Source: Niebla homalea (Eukaryota > Ascomycota > Lecanoromycetes > Lecanorales > Ramalinaceae). Taken from it: a stretch of DNA of 64,000 bases. The translations under genes were made by a program, and so were the position numbers. The stretch is taken from contig JAHGAU010000031.1 of the NCBI GenBank assembly GCA_019925105.1, positions 570,501-634,500 on the forward strand, in the 5' to 3' direction. Of this stretch, positions 38,453-49,546 are shown one piece after another (within the stretch, counting starts at the first letter, position 1; each line of letters starts with the position of its first letter). Below the pieces are notes generated by a model. The model ran no database searches, was not told the DNA's origin, and saw only the letters and a list, made by a program, of their open reading frames with translations.

Positions 38453-39679
38453 ATGAATTTTGCATTCTCAGCAGCGCATTCGTCACGTATCAGGAAGAGC
38501 TCACAACCCAAAACCCCGCTTCTCACCCGTTCGTCATCTTCCCCCTTCGCCGAACTCCGGCGTCGGAAACCTCTTCAACGTTCGAAATCGAAGCCCGAAG
38601 GCTCAGTCGAAGATGAAGACCTCGTTGAGGAGCAGCTCGACGAGATCGGTCTGGTTAAGACTCTTGCGACCGAGTTGAGCTTAAGGGATGTGGTCCAAAT
38701 CCTGAAACATGAATTGGGCCACATGTTTGAGCCCATCGCAGAGAATGGCGGGTTCAACAGCGTTCGAGTCTCAGACATTTTGAATTTCAGGAAAGCGCTT
38801 CCTCCTGTGCTCACTGTGGCCCATGTCCATGCCCTGAGTCCGTCTCCAACAGCCACCGAACGGGAGATTTTACATCTTGCACGAGAAGGGATTTTGAGGA
38901 AAATCGTGGTGCCCGGAAGGGGAATGGGAGGCTCCAACGTGGGAGACAGCCTCATATTGTCGGAGAATATTCAGCGCTTGATACGTGCTGCAACGGAGGT
39001 AAATGCTGAGCTGGCGGATAAATTTTTAGCAGATCTTGAGAGCAATAGGACATTGCACAGCATCACGAGCGCATCATATGCAGCCGCTGACATCACCGTC
39101 TTGATGCGCTCTGGCTTCGTGACCTCAACGTCTGCTATGCATACCTCCGCTAGCCCTGTAGCCCGTCCGGAGGCTGCTTCGACTCAGGCTGATCTCTCAA
39201 TCTCGCGTGTATCTAAAGGAGCATCTGGGTCTATTGCCGCTGTTGGTGGAGAAGGTGCAATCTACGAGGCTGGGGGAAGAGGAGGCCTTTGCCGGGATAG
39301 CTCCCAACTCGATTCCAAAGTTGGAGATCGAGCAGGAATTACGTCCTTACAGTTGTCTCTGCCTGGAATGGGTCCATTCCTACGACTTCTGACTGCTGCC
39401 CGATCTCACTTTGTTGCACTTGTCTCGAAATCCCGCTATAAAGAGATGCCGCTGTACCTCTTGCGCGAGCGCTGGGAGGGTGGGATCTCTGCAGATGACC
39501 CAGCAGCAAAAGCTAAGAAGTATAGGCGGGAGTTTGCCGGTGTTCTACCTGCCCAAACCCGAAAATGGAAGCAATTCTATGGGCTATCTTTTGACTGGAT
39601 CCTAGCCGAATGCCTCGGAGCTGGGCTGGTAGAGGTGTTCGAAACAGGCTCAGTAGGTCGTGCTGTGCGCATACCTTGA
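38453..39679 (+). CDS. stk19: STK19 homologue (winged-helix DNA-repair factor)
   Basis: A single exon of 408 aa. It begins MNFAFSAAHSSRIRKSS, the conserved start of fungal members. Diagnostic blocks are VSDILNFRKALPPVLTVAHVHAL, TATEREILHLAREGILRKIVVPGRG, ENIQRLIRAA and the C-terminal SFDWILAECLGAGLVEVFETGSVGRAVRIP. The name 'serine/threonine kinase 19' is historical; no glycine loop, HRD or DFG motif is present. The human protein is a tandem winged-helix DNA-binding factor in transcription-coupled nucleotide excision repair. A low-complexity Ser/Ala-rich insert of about 100 residues (roughly 220-305) separates the helical parts. The ATG at 38453 follows a TTG codon in frame and gives the conserved N-terminus. 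A 22-bp tandem repeat starts nine bases after the stop codon. Confidence 0.88.
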   Translation: MNFAFSAAHSSRIRKSSQPKTPLLTRSSSSPFAELRRRKPLQRSKSKPEGSVEDEDLVEEQLDEIGLVKTLATELSLRDVVQILKHELGHMFEPIAENGGFNSVRVSDILNFRKALPPVLTVAHVHALSPSPTATEREILHLAREGILRKIVVPGRGMGGSNVGDSLILSENIQRLIRAATEVNAELADKFLADLESNRTLHSITSASYAAADITVLMRSGFVTSTSAMHTSASPVARPEAASTQADLSISRVSKGASGSIAAVGGEGAIYEAGGRGGLCRDSSQLDSKVGDRAGITSLQLSLPGMGPFLRLLTAARSHFVALVSKSRYKEMPLYLLRERWEGGISADDPAAKAKKYRREFAGVLPAQTRKWKQFYGLSFDWILAECLGAGLVEVFETGSVGRAVRIP

Positions 39680-39688
39680 GATGAGATA

Positions 39689-39752
39689 TTCAAGATTGGG
39701 TAGTGGAATGTTCAAGATTGGGTAGCGAAATGATCAAGATTGGGTAGCTGTC
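39689..39752. repeat. 22-bp tandem repeat, about three units
   Basis: Units start at 39689, 39711 and 39733. Each contains the core TCAAGATTGGGTAG; units 1 and 2 differ by only two bases and the third loses similarity after about 16 bases. The array begins just nine bases beyond the STK19 stop, so it is probably transcribed in the 3' UTR. Confidence 0.9.
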
Positions 39753-42266
39753 AATCGGGCCTTTGCGATTCCTGCATGAACTTGGCACCTTCTATGCAGC
39801 TTATCGGTCCTCTGCATCCCTGGAACTTCAGGCGGTCGATGTCTTGCGAGATTCGTGCAGGCGCACGCCATCTGATTGATTGAACGAATCTTGAGCAACC
39901 TAGACACAGTAGAGATAAGCAAAGTGGTCCTCACCATCTTCGGGGACCGCTACACAAGTTCAACAGTAAGCTTCAGGCACAGCATGGATGATTTGAGATT
40001 TGAAGCCTTCAGCTGTACGCCTAAGGTATCCGCATGACGTCGAACCTCCCATTGGGCATCAAGAGTGACACACCTGCCGCGGACTTGCATGATCTGTTAC
40101 CGTGCCTCGACGGAGCTACTGTCCCCCGACATGCATTGAGTATTGAGTGCAGTCTGCATTTCTCATGCTGTGCCTATTTCCAGCAACAACTCAAACGTCG
40201 AAAGCGTCGAAGATCATCACCCGACTGCTTGGAACGAGCGTTGATCTTTACTTCGTACGGCTTCGCACTGACCGGAACAGGAAGCAAAAATTGATCTTGG
40301 GGGTCGGATCATAGCCTTACCGCTACCACATCACGGACGTTCCATTTTTGGGACTTGGGGTCGAATCTGATCGGAAGGAATGTCGTCAATCGACATCATG
40401 CATGTGCTCCCCTTGATCCAATCTCATTATTCTCCTTCTCGGCATGGCCGCTAGTCACGGCGCCTTTGGTTTCTGTAGTACTGTTACATTCAGACTTCGT
40501 TTGCGGAAGATGGTTTGGAGCCAGCCCCCATTTTCCTGCAAGGACGGAAACATGTAGTTCTGTCAGCTGTAGTTCCTGCGCAAGGCGCTCTTTTGAGTTA
40601 GGCCGGACTGCACCTCATCGATTAGCTTTCCCCTTGGAGGAGTTTCTGAGTTCTGAGTCTAGACAAGAGTGTGGCAGTGCTGCTTGCCCCTAATGACGCA
40701 CGATGTCGGAAACGCTAGCTATCTTCCCGACCTCGAGTGTGGCGCTCTAGAACGGCGGCACAGGAGACTTCCTGTCGTTGACTTATTGTCTCTTTCATGA
40801 TTGATGGATTCATGCTTCCGTTCTTAGTTTTTTCTGCTGTTGAGGCGGCTTCTTCCTGAAGCATACTTTTGAGCTTGCCATCGAAACAAGGAAGGCTTCG
40901 GATGAACCGTGACCTTGGAATTGCTGAGGTGGTGCTATTGTTTCAATAGCCATGACGCTGAGACTTCATCATCAGCAATTGCCCGATATTGCCATATGTC
41001 CGGAGCTGAAACACCCAATAACGAGTGGCTAAGCTTGCCAACGATGGCCTTGAAGACAAGGAACGAAAAGCAGCGGATCGACAAGCCCAAAGTTTCCAAC
41101 GATGAGAAATGGAAGGAAAGAAGCCGAATAACCTTAGTAGGCTTAGGCCGGATCACTTTTAGGATTTTCTCCGCGTGGTTTCTACTCTCAGGGCAGCTAG
41201 TGTTAGCTTTCACTTCTGAAATCTAGACCCAATCAGCCAAGATGGTGCTTGATTACAACCATGTGGCAACGGTTATGGGCGAGATGGATGCTTGCAGTGT
41301 CTGCCACACTGCATGCTGCATCCAACTTTGCGGCGCATGTATTTGCCTTGTCTTGACGTAGGTGATGTGTTACGCTGCAGCTCAGAGTACAGGTTTCTTG
41401 CAGCTACAGTGCAGCTGCGTCACTGCTATACAGAGGACTCGAATGCTTCAGCATCGAGTCGTCATTTTGCCCTTCAAGCGTCCACGAGGCTTAATGATGG
41501 TGTTGGTCATGATGCCACCCTACGGGAAGGACCGCTTGCACGAGATCTGCAGTTCTCCACTACACGGCTGCATGTTCCTGGGTCAATCCAGGGATTGGGG
41601 TTTAGTCTCCACCCAATCAATTCGCCATAAAGCTATGTCGCCACACAGGATATCCCAAGTGTAGGAGCCGGCATTCGTCTATATTCGCTTAGCTCTTCCC
41701 CTGGACACAGACTTCCTCCGAATACTCACACAACTGTGGCATACACTATCTCGCCAGCATGATCGACAGATCCTGTCCTGATCGTCAAACATGCTTGCCC
41801 AGCCGTTTGCTGTCAAGTTGCTTAACACTCGGGCTGGCTTCCTATTTATAACTTACCCGCTGCGTCTGGCATCAATCACTTCCTTTCTTGTCCTTCCCTT
41901 CTCCTGCCCAACCCCCAAAACAGAGGCCATTGTCCAACCAATCCTCCCTTGCCACTGTAGTCTCCTCAAATTGGAAAAGTCGCGTTGCCCCATCTTTCCT
42001 TTCTTAGTCGACCTGTCCGCGAGCTCTAAGAAACACGATCTAGGAGCTCATCCAGATCTCCTTTTCGGACAAGAACGATTCCGATCATTGCCACAACAAG
42101 GCCGCGCCTCGTGGAGCTGTCAAAGTATCATATAGGACCGGCAAGGGAAGGTATGTACACAAGCTATGCCTTAAGTATATGCCATCGGCATGACTCCTCG
42201 ACTGACATGCGGCTTGTCTGGGTTCCACAGTGGACAGTCTTGCCCGTTCTTATCGAAGATCACGAC
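39753..42266. other. 2.5 kb gene-poor interval upstream of the YTH gene
   Basis: No protein of recognisable family on either strand. Frames of 100-114 codons occur (for example ATG at 41791) but look like chance or upstream frames. A pyrimidine-rich tract at about 41870-42010 suggests a promoter or 5' leader of the YTH gene. No tRNA or transposon signature was seen. Confidence 0.45.
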
Positions 42267-44350
42267 ATGAACCGAGAGAACATCGACAGATCGAGGGCAC
42301 TGTCCCCTGGTCAGCAAGTCGAAGGCACGGCTGAAAGCAGACTTGGGTCTGCATACAACAACGCTACAAGCTCCCGTAAGCTGTTCCCTTTGGGATTTTC
42401 GCGCCAGTGCAGCACAGTGGTGGCACGACGATCAAAGACCCCTTAGCTAACGTGGTCAGGCGACCACTCAAGCGAAAACCTACTTTATCAGCCAACACCC
42501 CAGGGTCCAATCCTCCCTCAGCAATATTCCAGCCGACAGCAGCCCAACATGTCTAATCAAGCCAGTCCTGCAATGTATGGTGACAGCAGAGTCTATCCTC
42601 AGCAAGGCTTCAACATGTCGGCCATGTTGGACACACTGCCGGATATGGGGCATCGCTCGCTTCCACAAATGTCCCACCAACACGAAAGCTTTGCAGGAGC
42701 AATAAGTGGTATGGCTCCATATGGCCCTCAGAGCTTCCCACCACCTCCCCCTCCATACCCAATCCGACCGCCGCAATACCCTCCCCCGAATCAAGCCTAT
42801 GGACAGATGCAGGCATCTCAGCGCTCCTTTTCGGGTGCGCCCAGCCCACCGGACTCGTCATTCTTCCAGAATACCCAACAACCATATATGTACTACTCAG
42901 GGCAACCGGGCCTGTCAGGCCAGTACCCGATACCAGCCCCCTACAATCAGCAGACTGGCCAGCAATATGGCGTCGAACATGCCCAGAGGTTACTGCATGC
43001 TAACCTCGGACAAAGTTCAAGACCTGGTCAGTGGCTTCGCACGGAGGACGACGGCTTTTTTCAACATACATACTGACAGATTATAGGGCCGGTCATGACG
43101 GGTGGCTCGCAATCGAGCTCCAGCAACATACCATCAACACCGCGGGGCCCACCAAGAAAGCCCAAGCAATCAGGTCACGCTCTCTGGGTTGGTAACCTAC
43201 CATCGGGAGCTGTTGTTGAAGATCTCAAGGATCACTTCTCAAAAGATGCCAAAGAGGACATAGAGAGTGTGTTCCTGATTTCCAAGAGTAACTGTGCATT
43301 CGTCAATTATCGATCTGAAGCAGCTTGCGCGGCAGCCATGAATAGGTTCCATGACATGAGGTTTCAAGGCGTCAGACTGGTCTGTCGCCTGAGAAGAAGT
43401 GCAGGCCCGGCTGGGGCACAAGCTGGCCCATCGGTTCCTGGAGCACCAGCCCATCCTGCAGCGCTTATGCCCGAGGTGGCAGCTTCTCAGACTGCGGTTG
43501 AAGCTATTGCTCAAAATCGCCACATCTCTTCAAAAGCCCAGGAGGACACAGCGAGCAAGGCTCTCGGTCAAGGCGCAGATGTTGGAAAGGTGCCTGATAA
43601 GTATTTTGTTCTGAAGAGCTTGACTCTGGAAGACATGGAACTTAGCGCTCGCAACAAAATCTGGGCGACTCAAGCGCATAATGAAGAGGCATTGAACAAG
43701 GCGTTTGAGGTGAGTGTCAAGTCTGGAAGGCGGACGACCGGCTAATCATAAGCTAGACTGCTGAAAATGTCTACCTGATCTTCTCGGCCAATAAGTCTGG
43801 TGAATACTTTGGATTCGCTAGGATGGCATCTCCAATCAACGATGAAGCATCTGCAGAGCTTGACTGGGCTCCGAAACGAGAGACGATCATCGACGATCCC
43901 GACGTACCTCGATCCATCCCCACACCCGCGACGGAATCCGCGCCCAGGGGCCGCATCATCGATGATTCGGCACGAGGGACGATCTTTTGGGAGGCGGATA
44001 TCGATACTGAAAATATCTCATCTCACGACGATGACAAAGCACAAGACACATCCGTTAGGGAAAAAGAGTCCGAGGGGATTGCGGAAGCCGAAGAGGGTAC
44101 AAGTCCCCCTGAGGCGCAGGCGTTTGGTAAACCGTTCAAGATTGAGTGGCTGTCTACAAATCGACTACCTTTCTATCGGACCCGCGGACTACGCAACCCG
44201 TGGAATGCGAACCGAGAGGTCAAGATTGCACGAGATGGCACAGAATTAGAGACCAACGTCGGTCGTCGACTAATCCAGATGTTTAGTCAAGGAACATCAC
44301 CCGTGAACGCACGAGCGCCGTTCCCGCCTCCTCCTGTCCGATGGTCCTAG
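42267..44350 (+). CDS. RRM plus YTH domain RNA-binding protein (m6A-reader-like)
   Basis: Exons 42267-42375, 42460-43026, 43087-43709 and 43757-44350 give 630 aa with closed phases. The first 210 residues are disordered and rich in Gln, Pro, Tyr and Ser. An RRM lies at about 255-330 (ALWVGNLP as RNP2, NCAFVNY as RNP1 core). The YTH domain begins near 415: DKYFVLKSLTLEDMELSARN, IWATQAHNEEALNKAF, VYLIFSANKSGEYFGFARM, and after an insertion FKIEWLSTNRLPFYRTRGLRNPWN and ETNVGRRLI. Cage aromatics Trp in IWATQ and IEWLS are present, with another Trp at NPWN. The protein should recognise N6-methyladenosine or a related RNA motif, as for Mmi1/Pho92-type proteins. The acidic insertion of about 95 residues inside the YTH fold is notable. 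Intron 1 is supported by a GCTAAC branch site. Confidence 0.9.
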
Positions 44351-45121
44351 ACGTGGACAAGCCCGTTTTACGATTCGACCAAGCTTTGACTTCTTTCCTG
44401 CTGGTCAGATAATTTTTGGAAGATTAGAAAGATCTACAATGTACGACGCCGCCGGCCGAGCAACGTACAATGAGAATGTTGAGGTACAACTCCCGAGCAA
44501 CGATTGAAAGCTTTTCATTCTATAGAAATATGACGGAAAGAATTCGGGACCATCCATCTCTACTATAGACTCACGACAGGGGGGGTGTTTTGTGCTGAGA
44601 AAAATGGAAGAACCAGGCCTAATCATTAGAGTCAACTGGCCATCTGGTCTAGGAGATTCTACGAAACCGAAGAATGGACGCAGATCAGAACATGTGAATT
44701 CAAAAGATTTCACCAGTCGTTAATGACAGCACAAATGAAACTCGGATTAACTTCTGCCCTACGCCCTACGCCCTACGACTGCCTGCGAGCCTGCGAGTCT
44801 GCTCTTGTTATTTGCCGAAGGAGGTCTAGCCTCGGCGATATAGCTTCGGCGATATCTTCGGCCTGCGGCGTCACTGGGCGTGCGACATCATACATGGGCT
44901 GATGGGCTCGTGGGGCAAGCTCGAGATCAGCTTTGGAAATTGAAACGCAGAAGCTGAGAAGTCAGCCACAAGTATCATGCATATTGATTTATTTCTACTT
45001 CTTACGGAATACAATTTTGACATCTTCTTATTTCCATTCATGATGCTTCATCCTGAGTATCGAGCGCGGACGCCATAGGTGGAAATCGTAGCTTTTCATT
45101 CTTGCAATAGTTCTAGACGCC
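44351..45121. other. Intergenic, YTH 3' side / CDF promoter
   Basis: No gene. Holds a 7-bp tandem CCCTACG x3 at 44757-44777, followed by CCTGCGAG x2 (44782-44797) and two copies of a C(C/T)TCGGCGATAT motif near 44830-44855. Confidence 0.6.
44757..44797. repeat. Adjacent short tandem repeats (7 bp x3, 8 bp x2)
   Basis: CCCTACG repeated three times, then four bases, then CCTGCGAG twice. Short, perfect, and placed in the probable promoter of the cation transporter gene, about 330 bp before its start codon. Confidence 0.75.
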
Positions 45122-46965
45122 ATGACCACCCCTACCACCCCTCCCCCAGATCGCCCTCCAGTCCTCAAGAAGGGATCCCTCCGGGGCTTCCTCCCATTGA
45201 ACGACACGGCCGTTTCCACCCGAGGGCAGAAGCTCCCTGGCCTGATTCAAAACCGGTCCACCAACAATATCAAGGAATGGAAAAAGCGGCGACAAATCAC
45301 CATCGAGGGCGAAAGCGACGACGAAAGAAGGGACCTCGAGGGCAATCAGGATGGCGCGGATAGGCCGACTCCAATGAGAAAGAAGAGCATGATGTCTTCG
45401 AGGAGGGGTAGCGCAATGAGCGACATCAGCCAGCTCGTGATCATGAACACGCCTCAGATGCGGAGCATGAGGCTGATTGGGAGGAACAATCCGAGATATG
45501 AGTGGTGCGTTCCGATGCGGCCCTGCTGAAAAGACCGCCTATTGAGTTGGGTATGGGTAATGATAAAGGACTGATGACCGGCGCCGCGCTAGGGAGAAGT
45601 ACTATAAAAGCGAGGATGAGCTGAAGCAAATGAAGAAGCCGATGTGGGACACCGGACGATAGTGAAATGCTGTCATCACCCTGCTGACCCTATCTCAGCC
45701 GTGAATACTACAAGCGGAATAACCATTTGATACAATCCTACATCTACATTGACCGCCTCTTGGACTCTTCGCTGCCTCATGACCTCCTTCAAGAATACAA
45801 CGAGCCCGAAGACTCCCCCGCCGGCCATTACCATTACCATTCCCAGTCCCTACCGAACGACCCCACGCCCGTCTCCAAAGACCAACAACATCCTTCTGCC
45901 GAGGTTGCCAAACAACCGTGTGAGAACGGCACAGCAGCCCAAGTCAAAGTCAAACGCACCCCCAAAGCCCTCTACAAGCTTCCCAACGTGAACGAGGAAA
46001 CCCCCTTACTCGGCGACGGCCCCAAAGCCCTGCAACTCGAGGTGGGCGTCGACGATGATGCCGATAGCGGCAGCTCCGTCGTCACCGTCGCCATCTACAT
46101 TAATCTCGCCGCCAACGCCCTCCTCCTTGCCGGCAAAATCGCCGTCATAGTTCTCACTTCATCCCTTTCCGTCCTCGCCTCTTTGGTCGACGCGGCGCTC
46201 GATTTCTTATCGACAGCCATAGTCTGGACGACCACCAAGCTCATCCAGCGACAAGACCCGTACTCCTACCCGGTCGGCCGTCGCCGCCTCGAACCCATCG
46301 GCGTGCTCGTCTTCAGCGTCATCATGATCGTTTCCTTCTTCCAGGTCTGCCTCGAGTGCATCAACCGGCTCACCCAGCGGGGAAACCACTCCATCGTGCA
46401 GCTGGGCATCCCCAGCATCCTCATCATGGCGCTGACGGTCGTGATCAAGCTGGGCTGCTGGCTCTGGTGCCGGCTCATCGGGAACAGCTCGGTGCAGGCC
46501 CTGGCGCAGGACGCGATGACGGATGTGGTGTTCAACACCTTCTCCATCATCTTCCCCATCCTCGGCTTCTACGCCAAACTCTGGTGGCTGGACGCGCTCG
46601 GCGGGTTGACTTTGTCCCTGTACGTGATCTTCAATTGGTCGCGCACGAGCACCACGCACATCAGACACCTCACCGGCGCCGCCGCACCGGCCCAGGATCA
46701 CCACATCCTACTGTACATGACGATGCGGTTCGCGAAATGCATCAAGTCGATCCAGGGGTGCGAGGTCTACCACGCGGGCGATAAACTGAATGTCGAGGTC
46801 GATGTGGTGTTGGATGAGAAGACGACGTTGCGGGACAGCCACGATTTGGGGGAGAGTCTGCAGTATGTGCTGGAGAGCGTGCCGAGCGTGGATCGAGCGT
46901 TTGTGCACCTGGATTATAAGGAGTGGAATTTGCCGAGCCATATGAGTCAGCAGGCGGCGGATTGA
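45122..46965 (+). CDS. Cation diffusion facilitator, manganese-type (CDF)
   Basis: Exons 45122-45504, 45593-45643 and 45699-46965 give 566 aa; phases close. The N-terminal 270 residues are cytosolic and hydrophilic, with a conserved REYYKRNNHLIQSYIYIDRLLDSSLP segment interrupted here only by an intron in its first residues. Six membrane segments follow (about 273-450), then a CDF cytoplasmic domain of about 85 residues (VYHAGDKLNVEVDVVLDE). The metal-site motifs are DAALD in TM2 (about 308) and DAMTD in TM5 (about 416), both DxxxD. This pattern characterises the Mn-transporting CDF group; zinc transporters have HxxxD. It should export Mn2+ (or Fe2+) from the cytosol into a vacuole, Golgi compartment or outside; location is inferred. 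Exon 2 is only 51 nt. Confidence 0.9.
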
Positions 46966-47187
46966 GGATGATATGATGGATGATGTGATGTGCTATGGCT
47001 TTTGACGGACTGTATGGTCTTAGGAGGTTTCCCACAATTCAGGATCTGTATCAATGAAAATTCTGTTCAAGTAGCAACTTGTGGTTATTCGTGAGAAAAC
47101 GCTATGCTAGTCTATTCTCATGGCTCATCATTATTTCCTGCAATCCAGCTGATTCCATGAACGGAACGATACCAGTAGCTATGGCAT

Positions 47188-48959
47188 CTAACCTTGGCTC
47201 TCCCCCTCAATTATCTCAACCATGACTGTGCCGTTCTTTAAGCCCGCCAGCTCGATGCTGTTGTCTAAGCTGTCGATCAGGTTCTTCTGCATGAACACCA
47301 ACTCGAAGTCCTTGCCGGCTTGGCCCTCTAGCGGGGTCGCCTTTAGCCATTCGTAGAGGGTCCTAACTGGGTCAGTCAGTAGAAATCGACGCACGACCCG
47401 ACCAGTAGGATGTCGAAATTGTATGCGTGTAGTGTTGGGCTCGGTCGGGGCAGGCTCGCTATGGGGGTTGGTGGAAGATATGGTGGAAAAGGGTGAGGGA
47501 GAGACAGGAGTGGCTTGAGCTGCACCGTTCATGTGAGGCTGATCGGACGTGTCTGCCTCGACTTCGTCGCCATCGGTTACTTCACCTTTGATGTCGCCAA
47601 AGCTCTTGGTCAGATCGTCTGGGTCTTCATCCTTTGCTTGAGCGTTGCCAGCAGTAAGGCTGGCTTGCATGGCCATCTCCATCTGCTGCTCCTCCGTCAT
47701 GCTACTCAATCGGGTTTCCTTCTTCACCTCCGGTTTCCTCTTCGCCACCGGATTTTTGGCGGTGACATTCAGACTGTACCGATCGAGAAATTCGTGCAGC
47801 TGCATGAGGAAGTCGGCAGCCTTGGGGGCGGGCCTACCAGACCATTTCTTCACTTGTTCGCCCGTCCTTGGATCAACGATGGCGATGCGTGGGTATGCAG
47901 CATCGACGTCTTTGTCCTGGAAGTAGTATTGGATGTATTGGGAACCGCGCTGGTCGTCTTTGGAGTATTGCATGAAGAGGAAATTTTCTCGGACGGTCTC
48001 AACAATGCCCTGATGCTTCCAGAGATCCCGGTTCAAGGCCTGACAGTCGAAGATGGACGGATCTTGTATGTCGACCAGGATCCATTTTTGTTCTTCTTTG
48101 CCTTGTTCCCGTGCCTCCTCCCATGGCAAACGACACATGAGCTCGAAAGGAGGCCGGAACATGCCAGCAAGGGTCATTGCCTTGTCCGATGATTGGGATG
48201 ACCCTCCTGTGGCTCTTACAAGTTGATCCCTGTCGGACCACATGGATGGCGATTGGTTGAAAATGCCGGGCTGGTCTAGTTCCGTTAGCTTAGGCACCAG
48301 ATCGATTGGGATGGAGGTGGTGAAGGCCTACCTCGAGGCCGGGGTGGCCTTTGCCGCCTAGCAGCCATCTGATCTAGCACAGCGGCCCTCATTTCCTCGG
48401 CATTGGATGGGTCGAAGGACTCTGGACCAATGAGGGTTTCCGTGGTCCGTTCAATCGGCGCCCGGTAGCCGTGTTCGTCTACCAAGTCTGCATTGCCGGA
48501 GGTTGCACCAGGTGGCCCTCCACCAGTGCCGTAGTATTCTTCCTGTAATCTTCTCGCCATGGCTTCGTCATCATCCATTGCAGCGGCACCAACACCAGGA
48601 GGTGGAGTTGCCACAGGAGGTGTATGCAGAGCAGCTTCGGTCCTTGTCGATCCCAAGCCACGTCTTCGTGCTCCTGTGAATTCAACTTCCGCATCACTCT
48701 CTGGATCTGGCAGGTCTTCATCGTCGGAGTCGAGATGTACGACCCCTCCTCTTTCCTGGCCGGTCGGACGTGTAGAGGGTGGCGGTACAGGTGGGGCTTG
48801 GGTAGCTGTGGTGGACTGCTCTAACGAAGCACCATCATTGGCGTAGAATAGCTCGATGGCTCCTTCTAAGTTGCCTTCTGCTAACTGAAGGTACTGTGAT
48901 GCGGTGGATGGTGAAGCGTCCGTGATGGACATAAATTGTGCCTGTGTTGCTTCATCCAT
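47188..48959 (-). CDS. ubx5: UBA-UAS-UBX domain protein (Ubx5/UBXN7 type p97/Cdc48 cofactor)
   Basis: Two exons, 48332-48959 and 47188-48275, give 571 aa. The 56-nt intron has GTAGGC donor, GCTAAC branch and carry 1. A UBA-like domain opens the protein (ITDASPSTASQYLQLAEGNL and AIELFYAND, residues 13-42). A UIM-like DDEAMARRLQEEY lies near 130-145. The UAS thioredoxin-like domain covers about 240-385 (KWILVDIQDPSIFDCQALNRD, YPRIAIVDPRTGE). A second UIM-like element is EEQQMEMAMQASL near 405-420. The UBX domain is C-terminal (about 485-571: IQFRHPTGRVVRRFLLTD to LKNGTVMVEII). This order matches human UBXN7 and yeast Ubx5, which bridge Cdc48/p97 to ubiquitinated substrates and cullin ligases. 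Convergent with the CDF gene (222 bp) and divergent from STT4. Confidence 0.92.
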
Positions 48960-49546
48960 GCTTGAGGTAGGTATGCGGAGACAAACTTAGGGTTGGCTGT
49001 CGGAAAAGTAGCTTCAAGCAATGGAAAGCGATGAGTGTTTGGATCGGGATTGCAAGCATGTAGCTCTTAGGTGACAGGAAGTGTGGAGCAAGCCATCATC
49101 AGAACCAGTATATTGATAGGTCAAGTCCGCAGCGAGAGTGCAGGTGTTGCCTCGTCTCGATGCTGTATTCGTCAACTGTCGAGTGTGTACTTTCAGAGTG
49201 AGAGTAAGAAGGAGTAAGAAGTCGATCGAGCTTTGTAGGCAATTGCAATGTTGAAAAGTAGAAGTTTGCAGGCAGCGGAGGAACGTAGGTACCTGATAAA
49301 CTTTTCATGCGGCCGACGGTGGCGGCAAAATGACGGCAATCTTTCAACACCCCTCGACCGCACTTTCCAGAAGCGACAACACACCTTTTTTTTTTGCTTC
49401 AGGCAAGTATTTCGAGCGGTTACACCGTGCTAAGCACATGATGCAGGGGCTAAATATGGATTTGTTGTCTTCGAAGCTTGCCAACTGCAGTGACCCTCCC
49501 ATATCTCACCGCACGGTGCTCCTTCTATTGGCTGCCCCTGACAGCA
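48960..49546. promoter_or_regulatory. Divergent promoter region, UBX gene / STT4
   Basis: 587 bp between start codons. The right half remains partly open on the plus strand, but the supported STT4 start is at 49547. No specific regulatory motif could be identified. Confidence 0.4.

Noticed and set aside
38453..39679. Protein kinase function for the STK19 homologue
   Set aside because: The family name suggests a kinase, but no kinase motif is present; the sequence fits the winged-helix repair factor.
41791..42135. ATG-started frame of 114 codons upstream of the YTH gene
   Set aside because: Could be an upstream frame in the leader, but no homologue is recognised and coding quality is poor; not called as a gene.
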